Below, piece after piece: positions 1-7,959 of a stretch of 64,000 nt of DNA. The DNA is taken from NCBI GenBank assembly GCA_023398575.1, contig JAEWSC010000095.1, forward strand, positions 1-64,000, in the 5' to 3' direction. The position numbers and the translations under genes were made by a program. This DNA is from Bacillota bacterium (lineage in GTDB: Bacteria > Bacillota > Clostridia > Christensenellales > Aristaeellaceae). The first letter of the stretch is position 1; each line of letters opens with the position of its first letter. A model generated the notes under the pieces. It was not told where the DNA came from, made no database searches, and saw only the letters and a list, made by a program, of their open reading frames with translations.

Positions 1-65
1 ATTATCTCCATTACATGCTGCTTGAACTCTGCCGTATACCTCGCGTTCGGCATCCCTTTTGGCAT
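1..65 (-). CDS. IS3-family transposase OrfA, N-terminus only
   Basis: Reading leftward from the ATG at 65, the first 21 codons give MPKGMPNARYTAEFKQHVME and then run off the window. This is the usual opening of the helix-turn-helix OrfA protein of IS3/IS150-type elements, which binds the terminal repeats and, as a frameshift fusion with OrfB, performs transposition. The start lies about 60 bases inside a terminal repeat (101-125), where orfA begins in such elements. Everything after the first 21 residues is outside the window, so whether the element is intact cannot be judged. Confidence 0.75.
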   Translation of the reverse strand, partial: MPKGMPNARYTAEFKQHVMEI

Positions 66-125
66 GAATACACCCCCAAAGTTCTTTCAGTATACCATAC
101 TGTCTAACTTTAGGGGTGCAGTTCA
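1..125 (-). mobile_element. End of an IS3-family insertion sequence
   Basis: Positions 101-125, read on the minus strand, give a 25-base end that begins TGAACTGCACCCCTAAAGTT, a terminal inverted repeat typical of IS3-family elements in Firmicutes. It sits just upstream of the orfA start at 65. The element therefore begins at about 125 and extends out of the left edge. The other repeat and any target duplication are not visible. Confidence 0.7.
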
Positions 126-148
126 AATGGACGCCCGGCGCTTTCATG

Positions 149-1867
149 TTACTCACTTACGTACTTTGCGTTGATGGCTTCCAGCTCGCTCTTGCGCATG
201 GGCGGCGCGCAGGCAGGGCAGCGGGTGAGAGAAGCGAAGGTGTCTTCTTCCAGCTGGCCATAGGTAAAGCCCGACAGCGGCAGGAACTTTGCTTTCACAT
301 CCGAGCAGTTGGCGTCGCTGTGGTAATAGGAACCGCCTTCTGGGTTATAGTACAGCGGCGTATCGTCACTGGGAATGGTTATTTGGCGACCCTTGTAATC
401 CTCCCAAATAAAGACCCGGGTATTCATATCCAGGTTGTTCCATAGCCACGACATATTGACACCCTGGGGATTTTTTCGGCGCTGTACGCGTACACAGCCA
501 TGGCTGGCCTTGCTGCCAAGCTTGGGCTCTGTTTTGTCAAAATACTTGCTGCCATCTGCCCGCAGGGTATAAGGTACCTGATGGATCAGGTTGCCGCTGT
601 TGAAGCGGATGGCCATTTCACAGTGCAGGTTGTCGGACATGAATTTGCCGACCTTGCTGACTAACAGATAATCGCCGGCTTGGGTTTCTGTGTACAGCTT
701 ATCGGGGTCACTGACAAGACCGGTGGAAATGAGAAGCTCTGAAAAAAGCTTTCCATCCTTGAAGATATACATGCGTTGGGTTAGCTTATCGATGATCAAA
801 CCGTACTTTTGGGAAGGGTTCTTTGTTTTCAGCAGGTTTGTTTTCACATACCCCTGCACCATTTCGCCGAATACTTTTACTTTGCTGTCATGGAAGGAGC
901 TGGAATAGGATTCGACCAAGCTCCAGCCGTTATCCAGCTTTTCAATGATTCGTACGCCCTGGGATGAATACGTTACCTCGCCAACCGCTTCAGCATCGTC
1001 TTCGGGCTTTGCACGCAGTTTGTAGGCGGATTTCTCGTTGCCGTCCAGCACGGTTACGGGCTGCATCATCGCTTCCCAGATGGCGGCCTCGTCGGTAATA
1101 TCCATTGGCAGCGTCCAGTAATTCAGTTCTCCATTGGAGGGCGTCTGGCTGAAATCGGCAGGGGATACAGGTCTGTCATCCGCTTGGAAGCTGACTTGAG
1201 ACTGCTGAACAAGGGCAGTACCGGGGGCTTCCATCATAATTGAAACATACTGCGCTGTTGAGGTGAAGCCCGTTTCATCTGTCAGTTGTAGAATCAGCGT
1301 ATATTCACCCGGTGCCAGTACCTGGCCCCCAGCCGTGCCATCCCACGGAATCTCTGACGGTCCGACCGGTATTACACCTTCATACAAAAGGGTATCTGGT
1401 TCCTGCAGACGGATCGTGAGATTGCCCTGCATATTGGCAATCATCCGCATGCTAAAGTGTACGCCGGGCACCATGTGGGGATCACTGGGGACTACATCTG
1501 ACAGGGTGGGGCTTTCCAGACCAATGGTAATATCGGCACTGGCGTTTGTTTGGCCGCCGTTCAGCCACAGCTGATAGGTACCTTCGGCAACCAACCCTTC
1601 TTGTACAGAGCCGTCCCAGGAAAAGCTGTTCTCGCCGGCTTTGGCTGGATAATTGTCAAACAAAACCTCAGATGCGTCGCCTTCCACCAAGACAATATCC
1701 AACTCCATGTCAGCGGGGGCGTTGAAGCTAATCAGTGTTAGCTTGCCAGGGCGGATCAGGGAGGGAAGGTTTGAAAACGAGAGGCTGCCTTCCGCCATAG
1801 CGGGCAGGCAGGTTGCGGTCAGCATGGCGGCCAGAAAAAGGGCGGCCGTGCGGCGGAATGTTAGCAT
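149..1867 (-). CDS. Secreted L,D-transpeptidase with SH3 and Ig-like domains
   Basis: Predicted 572-residue exported peptidoglycan cross-linking enzyme of the YkuD family. I chose the ATG at 1867 because AAGGAGG lies just upstream and a signal peptide ending near PAMAEG follows; the longer reading frame has no such signal. In order: signal peptide, two FlgD-like Ig repeats each with a WDG motif (about 65-240), an SH3-like segment (about 280-350), the YkuD catalytic domain (about 355-500) with the SHGCVR signature (nucleophile near Cys458), and a C-terminal tail with a YHSDANC...CPAC pattern that could bind metal. It makes 3-3 cross-links by forming a thioacyl intermediate. It follows the MerR gene on the same strand after about 90 bases, probably from its own promoter. 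The substrate range is inferred from the family only. Confidence 0.85.
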   Translation of the reverse strand: MLTFRRTAALFLAAMLTATCLPAMAEGSLSFSNLPSLIRPGKLTLISFNAPADMELDIVLVEGDASEVLFDNYPAKAGENSFSWDGSVQEGLVAEGTYQLWLNGGQTNASADITIGLESPTLSDVVPSDPHMVPGVHFSMRMIANMQGNLTIRLQEPDTLLYEGVIPVGPSEIPWDGTAGGQVLAPGEYTLILQLTDETGFTSTAQYVSIMMEAPGTALVQQSQVSFQADDRPVSPADFSQTPSNGELNYWTLPMDITDEAAIWEAMMQPVTVLDGNEKSAYKLRAKPEDDAEAVGEVTYSSQGVRIIEKLDNGWSLVESYSSSFHDSKVKVFGEMVQGYVKTNLLKTKNPSQKYGLIIDKLTQRMYIFKDGKLFSELLISTGLVSDPDKLYTETQAGDYLLVSKVGKFMSDNLHCEMAIRFNSGNLIHQVPYTLRADGSKYFDKTEPKLGSKASHGCVRVQRRKNPQGVNMSWLWNNLDMNTRVFIWEDYKGRQITIPSDDTPLYYNPEGGSYYHSDANCSDVKAKFLPLSGFTYGQLEEDTFASLTRCPACAPPMRKSELEAINAKYVSE

Positions 1868-1959
1868 AAACGCCTCCTTGCACATTGGTTCGGGTAGCTT
1901 AAGTATACCAGCAGGCATATTCACAAAACAATTGGGCATATGTAACAATTGGCCCGCGC

Positions 1960-2337
1960 TTATTTGCCTTGCTGTATCTTTTCGTACTTGTCGGTGAAAT
2001 ACGCGATCTTGTGGGTGACCTTGTCAATATGTTTTTGCATTTGGCGCATTTGCTCCTCTACATCACTTTTGTGTGCGATGAGCATATCGCAGCGTTGCTT
2101 GAGGGTACAATCGCCTTTCTCGCTAAGCGCCACAAACTCCCGAATCTGTTTGATGGACATACCGGTGCTTTTTAAGCAGCAGATCAATCCCAAACCATCC
2201 AGGTCCTCTTTTGAAAAGCGCCGGATACCGGTGCAGGTCCTGTGTACGTCGGGCAAAAGGCCTTCCTTTTCATAATAGCGCAGCGTGTGGGCGGTAAGTC
2301 CTGTCAGTTGGGATACCTGTTTCATGGAATATTCCAT
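1960..2337 (-). CDS. MerR-family transcriptional regulator
   Basis: A 125-residue regulator. The ATG at 2337 is preferred because AAAAGGAG precedes it; ten extra codons upstream lack a site. The N-terminal winged helix carries the family pattern LTGLTAHTLRYYEKEGLLP and RRF, followed by a long dimerisation coiled coil (about 80-120). There is a single Cys pair (CC) near residue 55, in the region where AdhR/NmlR-type aldehyde sensors carry a reactive cysteine. It is divergent from the aldo/keto reductase and iron alcohol dehydrogenase, and a MerR-type promoter lies between them. I infer that it senses reactive carbonyls or a related stress and switches on those two genes. The effector is not shown by the sequence. 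Confidence 0.88.
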   Translation of the reverse strand: MEYSMKQVSQLTGLTAHTLRYYEKEGLLPDVHRTCTGIRRFSKEDLDGLGLICCLKSTGMSIKQIREFVALSEKGDCTLKQRCDMLIAHKSDVEEQMRQMQKHIDKVTHKIAYFTDKYEKIQQGK

Positions 2338-2374
2338 TTGGTATACTCCTTTTGAAGAAACTTGCAATAATCAA

Positions 2375-2405
2375 TTGACTTAGAGCTAACACTAAGGTTT
2401 ACAAT
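2375..2405 (+). promoter_or_regulatory. MerR-type promoter with 19-bp spacer and operator
   Basis: TTGACT (2375-2380) and TACAAT (2400-2405) are separated by 19 bases, the over-long spacing that MerR proteins correct by twisting DNA. Inside the spacer is an inverted repeat, CTTAG (2379-2383) and CTAAG (2392-2396), matching the CTTAG-N8-CTAAG form known for AdhR/NmlR-like regulators. It drives the aldo/keto reductase, whose start is 55 bases downstream. Confidence 0.8.
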
Positions 2406-2459
2406 GGCAGTATAGCAAGCTCCTTGCCGTTTGGCAAGGGATAAAAGGAGAGAAAGCAT

Positions 2460-3314
2460 ATGAAATCAGTACAAGATACATACCGGCTTGCCAATGGCAT
2501 TCAGATTCCGTGCGTAGGTTTTGGTACTTGGCAGACACCGGACGGCGATGTGGCGGTTGCGTCCGTCAAGGCGGCGCTGGAAGCAGGATACCGCCATATC
2601 GATACAGCATCCGCTTATGGCAACGAAGCAAGCGTCGGCCAAGCGGTCAGGGAAAGCGCCTTGAAAAGGGAAGAAGTTTTTGTCACCAGCAAGCTTTTCA
2701 ACCCCGATCATGGTTATGATAACACCATGCGGGCCTTTGATTTGACCATGAAGGAACTGGGGTTTGACTATCTAGATCTGTATTTGATCCACTGGCCTAA
2801 TCCCATTCATTTCCGCAATAGCTGGAAAGAGGCCAATGCCGGCTCCTGGAAGGCGTTTGAAGAGCTGTATACTGCGGGGCGCATCCGTTCCATTGGTGTC
2901 AGCAACTTTCGGCCCCATCATATAAATGCACTGCTGGAAACGGCAAAGATTACCCCCATGGTGAACCAAATCCGCTTATGCCCCGGTGATGTGCACAAGG
3001 AGACGGTGGAACTGTGCCAGCAGCATGGTATTTTGTTGGAGGCCTATAGCCCGCTGGGCTTGGGCAGGATTACAGATGTACCTGCGCTCAATGAAATTGC
3101 GCAAAGGCATGGGAAATCTGCTGCCCAGGTGGCACTGCGCTGGAGCCTGCAAAAGGGCTTCCTGCCTCTGCCCAAATCAGTTACACCACACAGAATCAAA
3201 GAGAACGCGCAGCTATTTGATTTTGAGCTGTCGGCGGATGATATGGCAGCTATTGATCACCTGGAACCGGGTGTCTGCGGTCTGGCGAATGATCCGGATA
3301 ACACAAGATTTTAA
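2460..3314 (+). CDS. Aldo/keto reductase
   Basis: A 284-residue cytosolic NADPH-dependent carbonyl reductase of the aldo/keto reductase superfamily, closest in style to AKR5/YvgN proteins that reduce methylglyoxal and other aldehydes. The catalytic tetrad is visible: Asp48 and Tyr53 in HIDTASAYGNE, Lys78 in VTSK, His111 in LIHWP. IGVSNF and QIRLCPGD line the barrel, and the KSVTPHRIKEN segment near residue 240 is the phosphate clamp. AAAGGAGAG precedes the ATG. It is followed after 12 bases by an iron alcohol dehydrogenase, so the two form an operon for aldehyde clearance, probably under the divergent MerR protein. Confidence 0.9.
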   Translation: MKSVQDTYRLANGIQIPCVGFGTWQTPDGDVAVASVKAALEAGYRHIDTASAYGNEASVGQAVRESALKREEVFVTSKLFNPDHGYDNTMRAFDLTMKELGFDYLDLYLIHWPNPIHFRNSWKEANAGSWKAFEELYTAGRIRSIGVSNFRPHHINALLETAKITPMVNQIRLCPGDVHKETVELCQQHGILLEAYSPLGLGRITDVPALNEIAQRHGKSAAQVALRWSLQKGFLPLPKSVTPHRIKENAQLFDFELSADDMAAIDHLEPGVCGLANDPDNTRF

Positions 3315-3326
3315 GGAGGAGTTTCT

Positions 3327-4490
3327 ATGGCGTTCGACTACTACATGCCAGCCCGCATCCTTTTTGGTAAGGGCAAACTGAACGAGCTTCATAAAGCCCG
3401 CCTGCCGGGTAAGAAAGCGCTCATTGTCATTTCGGCGGGCAACTCCATGAAGCGGCTGGGAATTTTGCCAAGGCTGGAAGAACAATTGGATAGGGCCGGT
3501 GTTGGTCACGTATTGTTTGACAAGATACTGCCCAACCCCATCAAGCAGCATGTGATGGAAGGGGCAGCCCTGGCAAAGGAGACAGGCTGTGATTTTGTGA
3601 TTGGCCTTGGCGGCGGCAGCAGCATGGATTCGGCCAAGTCCATTGCCGTGATGGCAACTAACCCCGGCGACTATTGGGATTATATATCTGGGGGCACAGG
3701 CAGGGGATTGCCGGTGCAATTCGATCCCTTGCCCATGGTGGCCATTACCACTACTGCCGGAACAGGCACTGAGGCTGACCCGTGGACGGTCATCACCAAC
3801 GGCGATGAAAAGATTGGGTTTGGGTACGACAAGACCTTCCCGTATCTGTCAGTGGTGGACCCGGAATTGATGATGTCGGTGCCTGTTGCCCTTACCGCGT
3901 ATCAGGGCTTTGATGCGCTGTTTCACAGTACGGAAGGTTACGTAAACCGAACCGCCAATGAAATGAGCGACTTGTATGCCTTAAAGGCTATCAGCCTCAT
4001 TGGCAAAAGCCTTGCCATTGCAGTAAAGGATGGAGCCAATGAGCAGGCTCGTGCGGATGTGGCGCTGGCCAACACGCTTTCGGGGTTTGTGGAGTCAACT
4101 TCTGGCTGCATTTCCGAGCACTCTATTGAACATGCATTAAGCGGCCAAAAGCCTGAACTGCCTCATGGTGCCGGTCTGATTATCATCAGCCGGGCCTATT
4201 ATACTCACCTTGCCAATTCCGGTGCCTGCGATGAACGGATGGTAGATATGGCCAAGGCTTTAGGTCATAAGGATACCCAAAGGCCGTTAGATTTTGTAGA
4301 CGCGCTCTGCCAACTGCAAAAGGCTTGCGGTGTGGATGATCTGAAGCTTTCGGCATATGGTATAGATCGTGGCGACCTTCCGCATCTGGCGGGGTATGCC
4401 CGTAAGATCATGGGCGGATTGTTTGAGGTTGATCCCTGTGATATTACCGAGGCGGATGTGCTGACCATTCTGGAAAGCTCATATCGGTAA
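3327..4490 (+). CDS. Iron-containing alcohol dehydrogenase
   Basis: A 387-residue group III dehydrogenase of the butanol dehydrogenase/YqhD type, interconverting alcohols and aldehydes with NAD(P)H. The dinucleotide site GGGSSMDSAKS lies near residue 95. Metal ligands are recognisable as Asp and His in GFDALFHSTE, His in IEHALSG and His in LPHGAG. TAAGGAGGAG precedes the ATG. It is co-transcribed with the aldo/keto reductase and closed by the terminator at 4507. The pair suggests defence against, or fermentation of, short aldehydes; which one is not decided by sequence. Confidence 0.9.
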   Translation: MAFDYYMPARILFGKGKLNELHKARLPGKKALIVISAGNSMKRLGILPRLEEQLDRAGVGHVLFDKILPNPIKQHVMEGAALAKETGCDFVIGLGGGSSMDSAKSIAVMATNPGDYWDYISGGTGRGLPVQFDPLPMVAITTTAGTGTEADPWTVITNGDEKIGFGYDKTFPYLSVVDPELMMSVPVALTAYQGFDALFHSTEGYVNRTANEMSDLYALKAISLIGKSLAIAVKDGANEQARADVALANTLSGFVESTSGCISEHSIEHALSGQKPELPHGAGLIIISRAYYTHLANSGACDERMVDMAKALGHKDTQRPLDFVDALCQLQKACGVDDLKLSAYGIDRGDLPHLAGYARKIMGGLFEVDPCDITEADVLTILESSYR

Positions 4491-4506
4491 AAGGAAAAAG
4501 TATTAT

Positions 4507-4545
4507 AGCCTGGCAAAGCGAAGTGCTGTTGCCAGGCTTTTTTTG
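4507..4545 (+). terminator. Intrinsic terminator after the dehydrogenase
   Basis: AGCCTGGCAA (4507-4516) pairs perfectly with TTGCCAGGCT (4529-4538) around a 12-base loop and runs into a T-tract. It ends the aldo/keto reductase operon. Confidence 0.9.
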
Positions 4546-4695
4546 TTGAAATTGTTTGCATAGTGATTTTTCTATCAAAATTTCTTTACAACATACAAAT
4601 TATAGTATATCATTAATTTCGACAGAGTTCGCACAATATCATTGCCTATTATCTGCTTTACCCGTTACAAAAGAAGGTAAGCGAAAGGAAATTGC

Positions 4696-5565
4696 ATGAA
4701 AAAGAGAATCATGGCTCTCATTGCGTTGGCTTTGGTTGTTTTCCTGCTGTGGGGTGGTATTTACGCCCTTTCTGAAGCCGGCAGCAAAAATGGATTTCAA
4801 GCTTTGTCCAGGGCTGATATGGACCCTGAACTGGCTGCGCACATGAAGAATGTGGCCCAGGCAGCTTTGGATGACGGTCTTGGTGTCATGATGGAGGTTC
4901 GCGCTGATGAAAGCGAAAGCTCTGGTACGAAAATCTATTATGTAGTCTTTACACCTACAGCAGTTCAGGGGAAATCGGCCTATGAGCTGGCTGTGGAGCA
5001 AGGCTTTTCTGGCTCACTGAATGATTGGCTTGCATCGTTAAAAGGTGAAATAGGTGCTACCGGGCCTACTGGTCCGACTGGTGTTACTGGTCCTGCAGGA
5101 CGCAATGGTAATACAGGCGCGACTGGCGCCATCGGGCCTGCCGGTCCAATGGGGGCAACAGGCGCAACGGGTTCTACCGGGGCCGCTGGTCCTCAGGGTA
5201 TTCAAGGCGTTCAAGGGACAACAGGCGCAGTCGGCCCCATCGGTCCAGTTGGTCCTGCCGGTCCAGTTGGCGCAACAGGTGCTGCTGGCCCTCATGGAAT
5301 TGCAGGGGCTACCGGTGCAACAGGAGCAACAGGAGCAACAGGAGCAATGGGCGCAACCGGTTTCACAGGCGCCCAAGGCCCGCAGGGAGTACAAGGGATT
5401 CAAGGCGAAACCGGTTACACAGGTGCCCAAGGCCCGCAGGGAGTACAAGGGATTCAGGGCGCAACCGGTTACACAGGTCCTGCTGGTCCTGCCGGTCCTA
5501 TAGGCCCTACTGGTCCTACTGGTCCTACCGGTCCTACCGGTCCTACCGGTCCTACCGGTCCGTAA
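4696..5565 (+). CDS. Collagen-like surface protein
   Basis: A 289-residue protein with an N-terminal hydrophobic signal or anchor (about 1-28), a short globular neck (about 30-115) and an uninterrupted Gly-X-Y collagen tail from Gly117 to the last residue (about 57 triplets). The neck ends with [19 protein letters not shown], a motif I know from other bacterial and phage collagen-like proteins. The tail is rich in GPT, GAT and GPQG triplets and ends GPTGPTGP with no C-terminal cap or cell-wall sorting signal. Thr-rich triplets are common O-glycosylation sites, and the next gene is a GT-C glycosyltransferase. Exosporium or cell-surface filament roles are known for the family; the location here is inferred. 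GAAAGGAAA precedes the ATG. Confidence 0.85.
   Translation: MKKRIMALIALALVVFLLWGGIYALSEAGSKNGFQALSRADMDPELAAHMKNVAQAALDDGLGVMMEVRADESESSGTKIYYVVFTPTAVQGKSAYELAVEQGFSGSLNDWLASLKGEIGATGPTGPTGVTGPAGRNGNTGATGAIGPAGPMGATGATGSTGAAGPQGIQGVQGTTGAVGPIGPVGPAGPVGATGAAGPHGIAGATGATGATGATGAMGATGFTGAQGPQGVQGIQGETGYTGAQGPQGVQGIQGATGYTGPAGPAGPIGPTGPTGPTGPTGPTGPTGP
5371..5563 (+). repeat. Tandem repeats coding the collagen tail
   Basis: A 54-base unit (18 residues) beginning GCCCAAGGCCCGCAGGGAGT occurs at 5371 and again at 5425 with few changes. Near the end, from about 5506, a 9-base unit of the form GGTCCTACC is repeated in a row. Such arrays expand and contract by slippage, so allele length is probably variable between strains. 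Confidence 0.85.
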
Positions 5566-5680
5566 GTCTCACCGGAGCAGATCGCGTAAAACCGTTATTG
5601 TATTGGTTTATGGTATTGCAGCAGAATCTTCATGCGCGGTCAGCCAGTTTGATATTTCCATACATATAGTTTTTCGTCAT

Positions 5681-5716
5681 GCGGGCGTGTGCATAGAACC
5701 ATTTGCACACGCCCGC
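5681..5716. other. Perfect 13-bp stem-loop between collagen and GT-C genes
   Basis: GCGGGCGTGTGCA (5681-5693) pairs exactly with TGCACACGCCCGC (5704-5716) around a 10-base loop. There is no T-tract, so it is not a standard terminator. It could stabilise the collagen mRNA 3' end or lower read-through into the glycosyltransferase. Confidence 0.6.
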
Positions 5717-5763
5717 TGCATACATATTGTGAGTTGAACTCCCTTTCAAGGAGAAAATAACAT

Positions 5764-7887
5764 ATGACTACAACAGATATTTCTTCCAATGCATATAAAA
5801 AGCAGAAACATATGGTAGCATGCCTCTCCACTGTCATGAGTAGGATTCTTGCTATTCCTGCATGGAAAACGTTATTTGCCATCTACCTTTTTTTCTGCCT
5901 TCTGCGTATCACCATGGCTTTTGTCTCTACCAAAACACCGGTGATCATGCCGGATTCCGCGCTGTACCTGCACTTATCACGATCTATCTTGCAGGGAGAA
6001 GTGTTGTTCAGGGGGCAGCCGATTCGGTATGAGTACATTTTGTATCCGCTCATACTATCGCCGCTGCACCTGCTGCCATCGGGCATTAGCATTTTCCGTG
6101 CGGCGCAGGTTTACAATGCGCTATTGATGCATTTGGCTGTCTTTCCGGCTTATTACATGACAACGTCTATTACGAAAAGCCATGAAAAAGGTTTGCTGGT
6201 TGCGCTGCTGACATTGCTTATGCCGGATTTTCTGATCATAGAGCATGTGATGGCGGAAGGCCTGGCTTTTCCTCTCATCATTTTCGCGTGTTATGTGTTT
6301 TATAAGTCATATGAAGCCTCTACCCAATTAGGTTCATCTATCCTTTGCGGTTTTTTCGGATTTATGCTGTATGCCTTGAAACCGGGCTTTGCTGCGTTGC
6401 CCATTAGTTTTTTTCTGCTTCTGCTTTGGCATGCATTGCGTAACCGGGATACAGCGAGAGTATACCAGTCATTGACAGGTATACTCTCCATGCTGGGATG
6501 TTTGGGTTTATACACACTGATTCTTCGTTATGGCCTGCATCTTTCCTCTACACAGGCAACATTGTATGGCAATCAAACCCATCCATTCACCTGGGAGCAT
6601 TTGCTGCAGACTTTTAACGGATTATGGCTGTATGGAGCATTTTTATCCCTGGCTTTTGGCTTTTTTCCGTTGTATCTGCCGCTTGCCCATTTGAATGCGT
6701 TTGAGCAACAAGATAGACATTTACTAAAGACAGTGTTGCTTTCCATTGCGCTTATTATTACAGGCACAGTGTACGTCATTTACTACGACGAACTGGGTAG
6801 TGGTGATCCTTATGCCGCTCGTATTCACGTTCGATATTTTTCGGCGTTCTTGCCGGTGATGATGGCGTTTTTGTTTTCACCGGTGATGGAAGGCAGGGGG
6901 ATGAACACAAGGCTTGCCTTGCTCCTATCTTTCTCGCTGGTATGCTTCATTCGTTGGGATGGAAATGCACTCTTGAGTGGGAGCAGTTATCCTGTAGATG
7001 CCCTGCTTTTAACAGCTGTGTCAACACAGGTGAAGGGTTTTGATGGGAAATTGTTATGGCCCATGCTGGCGATGGTATTTATGCTTACAATGGGATATCG
7101 GCTTATACGCCACAGATATGGCGCGAAGGAGCGCCGCATTCTAGGCATATTTCTATCGTTCGCCTTTTTGCTCAGCGGTGCATTGTCCTTTACGCTTTAC
7201 CGACATCATAATGATTCCACATTTCCTGAGGACGCAATAGAGGCCGTATCTCTGGCAGGCGTACCCGCAAGCCTTGGTGTTGTACGGGATGGGGCTTTCT
7301 TTTGGCCTGAGGCTGCGGCATTGGACATAGCCTCTCGTTGCACTTTGCCAGTGGTGGAAGTGGATGATTTGCTGCGAAATACGAATGCGGACGGGACAAT
7401 AACCAGCTTTGTTCCCAAAGCCTACTGGCACGAAAATGCTGTGAATAAGATTGAGGCGCCGAACAAACTGATTCTGACCAATGACATCCTTAATGATGTT
7501 ATATTAACAGACATGGTGCGAGCTTCTACTGTTTCTACAACCACTGGCGGGTATTGCGTTGTAACACTTACCCCTGGACAACCGTGGGTTCATAGCGGGC
7601 TCTCTGGTCTGAATGAAGGCTGGGTCAGCGCGGGAAGCCGCTTCATGCTCTTTGATGGGGCGGTACGCGCCAAGGGAAGCGTTACTCTTCAGCTCCAAGC
7701 CAGGGCGGGAGAGGGGCAGGCGCAGCTTTTGATGCGCTGCGGAAAGGAAGAACAGGTCTTTGGGCTTACGGATACCCTCGCTTGGATTACGGCGGTATTC
7801 ACGGTGGAGGATACGGATCAGGCATTGGTGGTGGAGCTTGAAAACAAAACAGGCAATGTGTTTATTCAGACGTATTTGGTAGAGTAA
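5764..7887 (+). CDS. GT-C type membrane glycosyltransferase
   Basis: A 707-residue polytopic membrane protein that I place in the GT-C/GT39-like superfamily of lipid-carrier-dependent sugar transferases. It has about 11 hydrophobic segments (about 40-480). An acidic motif, PDSALYLHLS near residue 64, sits in the first outside loop where these enzymes carry their catalytic Asp/Glu. The soluble C-terminal part (about 490-707) looks all-beta and could bind carbohydrate or the acceptor. AAGGAGAAAATAAC precedes the ATG. Because it follows a Thr-rich collagen-like gene, I infer that it glycosylates that protein. A polymer-export role remains possible, and no close named relative is recognisable. 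Confidence 0.65.
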   Translation: MTTTDISSNAYKKQKHMVACLSTVMSRILAIPAWKTLFAIYLFFCLLRITMAFVSTKTPVIMPDSALYLHLSRSILQGEVLFRGQPIRYEYILYPLILSPLHLLPSGISIFRAAQVYNALLMHLAVFPAYYMTTSITKSHEKGLLVALLTLLMPDFLIIEHVMAEGLAFPLIIFACYVFYKSYEASTQLGSSILCGFFGFMLYALKPGFAALPISFFLLLLWHALRNRDTARVYQSLTGILSMLGCLGLYTLILRYGLHLSSTQATLYGNQTHPFTWEHLLQTFNGLWLYGAFLSLAFGFFPLYLPLAHLNAFEQQDRHLLKTVLLSIALIITGTVYVIYYDELGSGDPYAARIHVRYFSAFLPVMMAFLFSPVMEGRGMNTRLALLLSFSLVCFIRWDGNALLSGSSYPVDALLLTAVSTQVKGFDGKLLWPMLAMVFMLTMGYRLIRHRYGAKERRILGIFLSFAFLLSGALSFTLYRHHNDSTFPEDAIEAVSLAGVPASLGVVRDGAFFWPEAAALDIASRCTLPVVEVDDLLRNTNADGTITSFVPKAYWHENAVNKIEAPNKLILTNDILNDVILTDMVRASTVSTTTGGYCVVTLTPGQPWVHSGLSGLNEGWVSAGSRFMLFDGAVRAKGSVTLQLQARAGEGQAQLLMRCGKEEQVFGLTDTLAWITAVFTVEDTDQALVVELENKTGNVFIQTYLVE

Positions 7888-7959
7888 AACGTTTATTTTT
7901 TGGGCTGCATGGGTATATAATCGAATAGGAAAACATTTTAGTAGACTTCGGAGGCAGGC

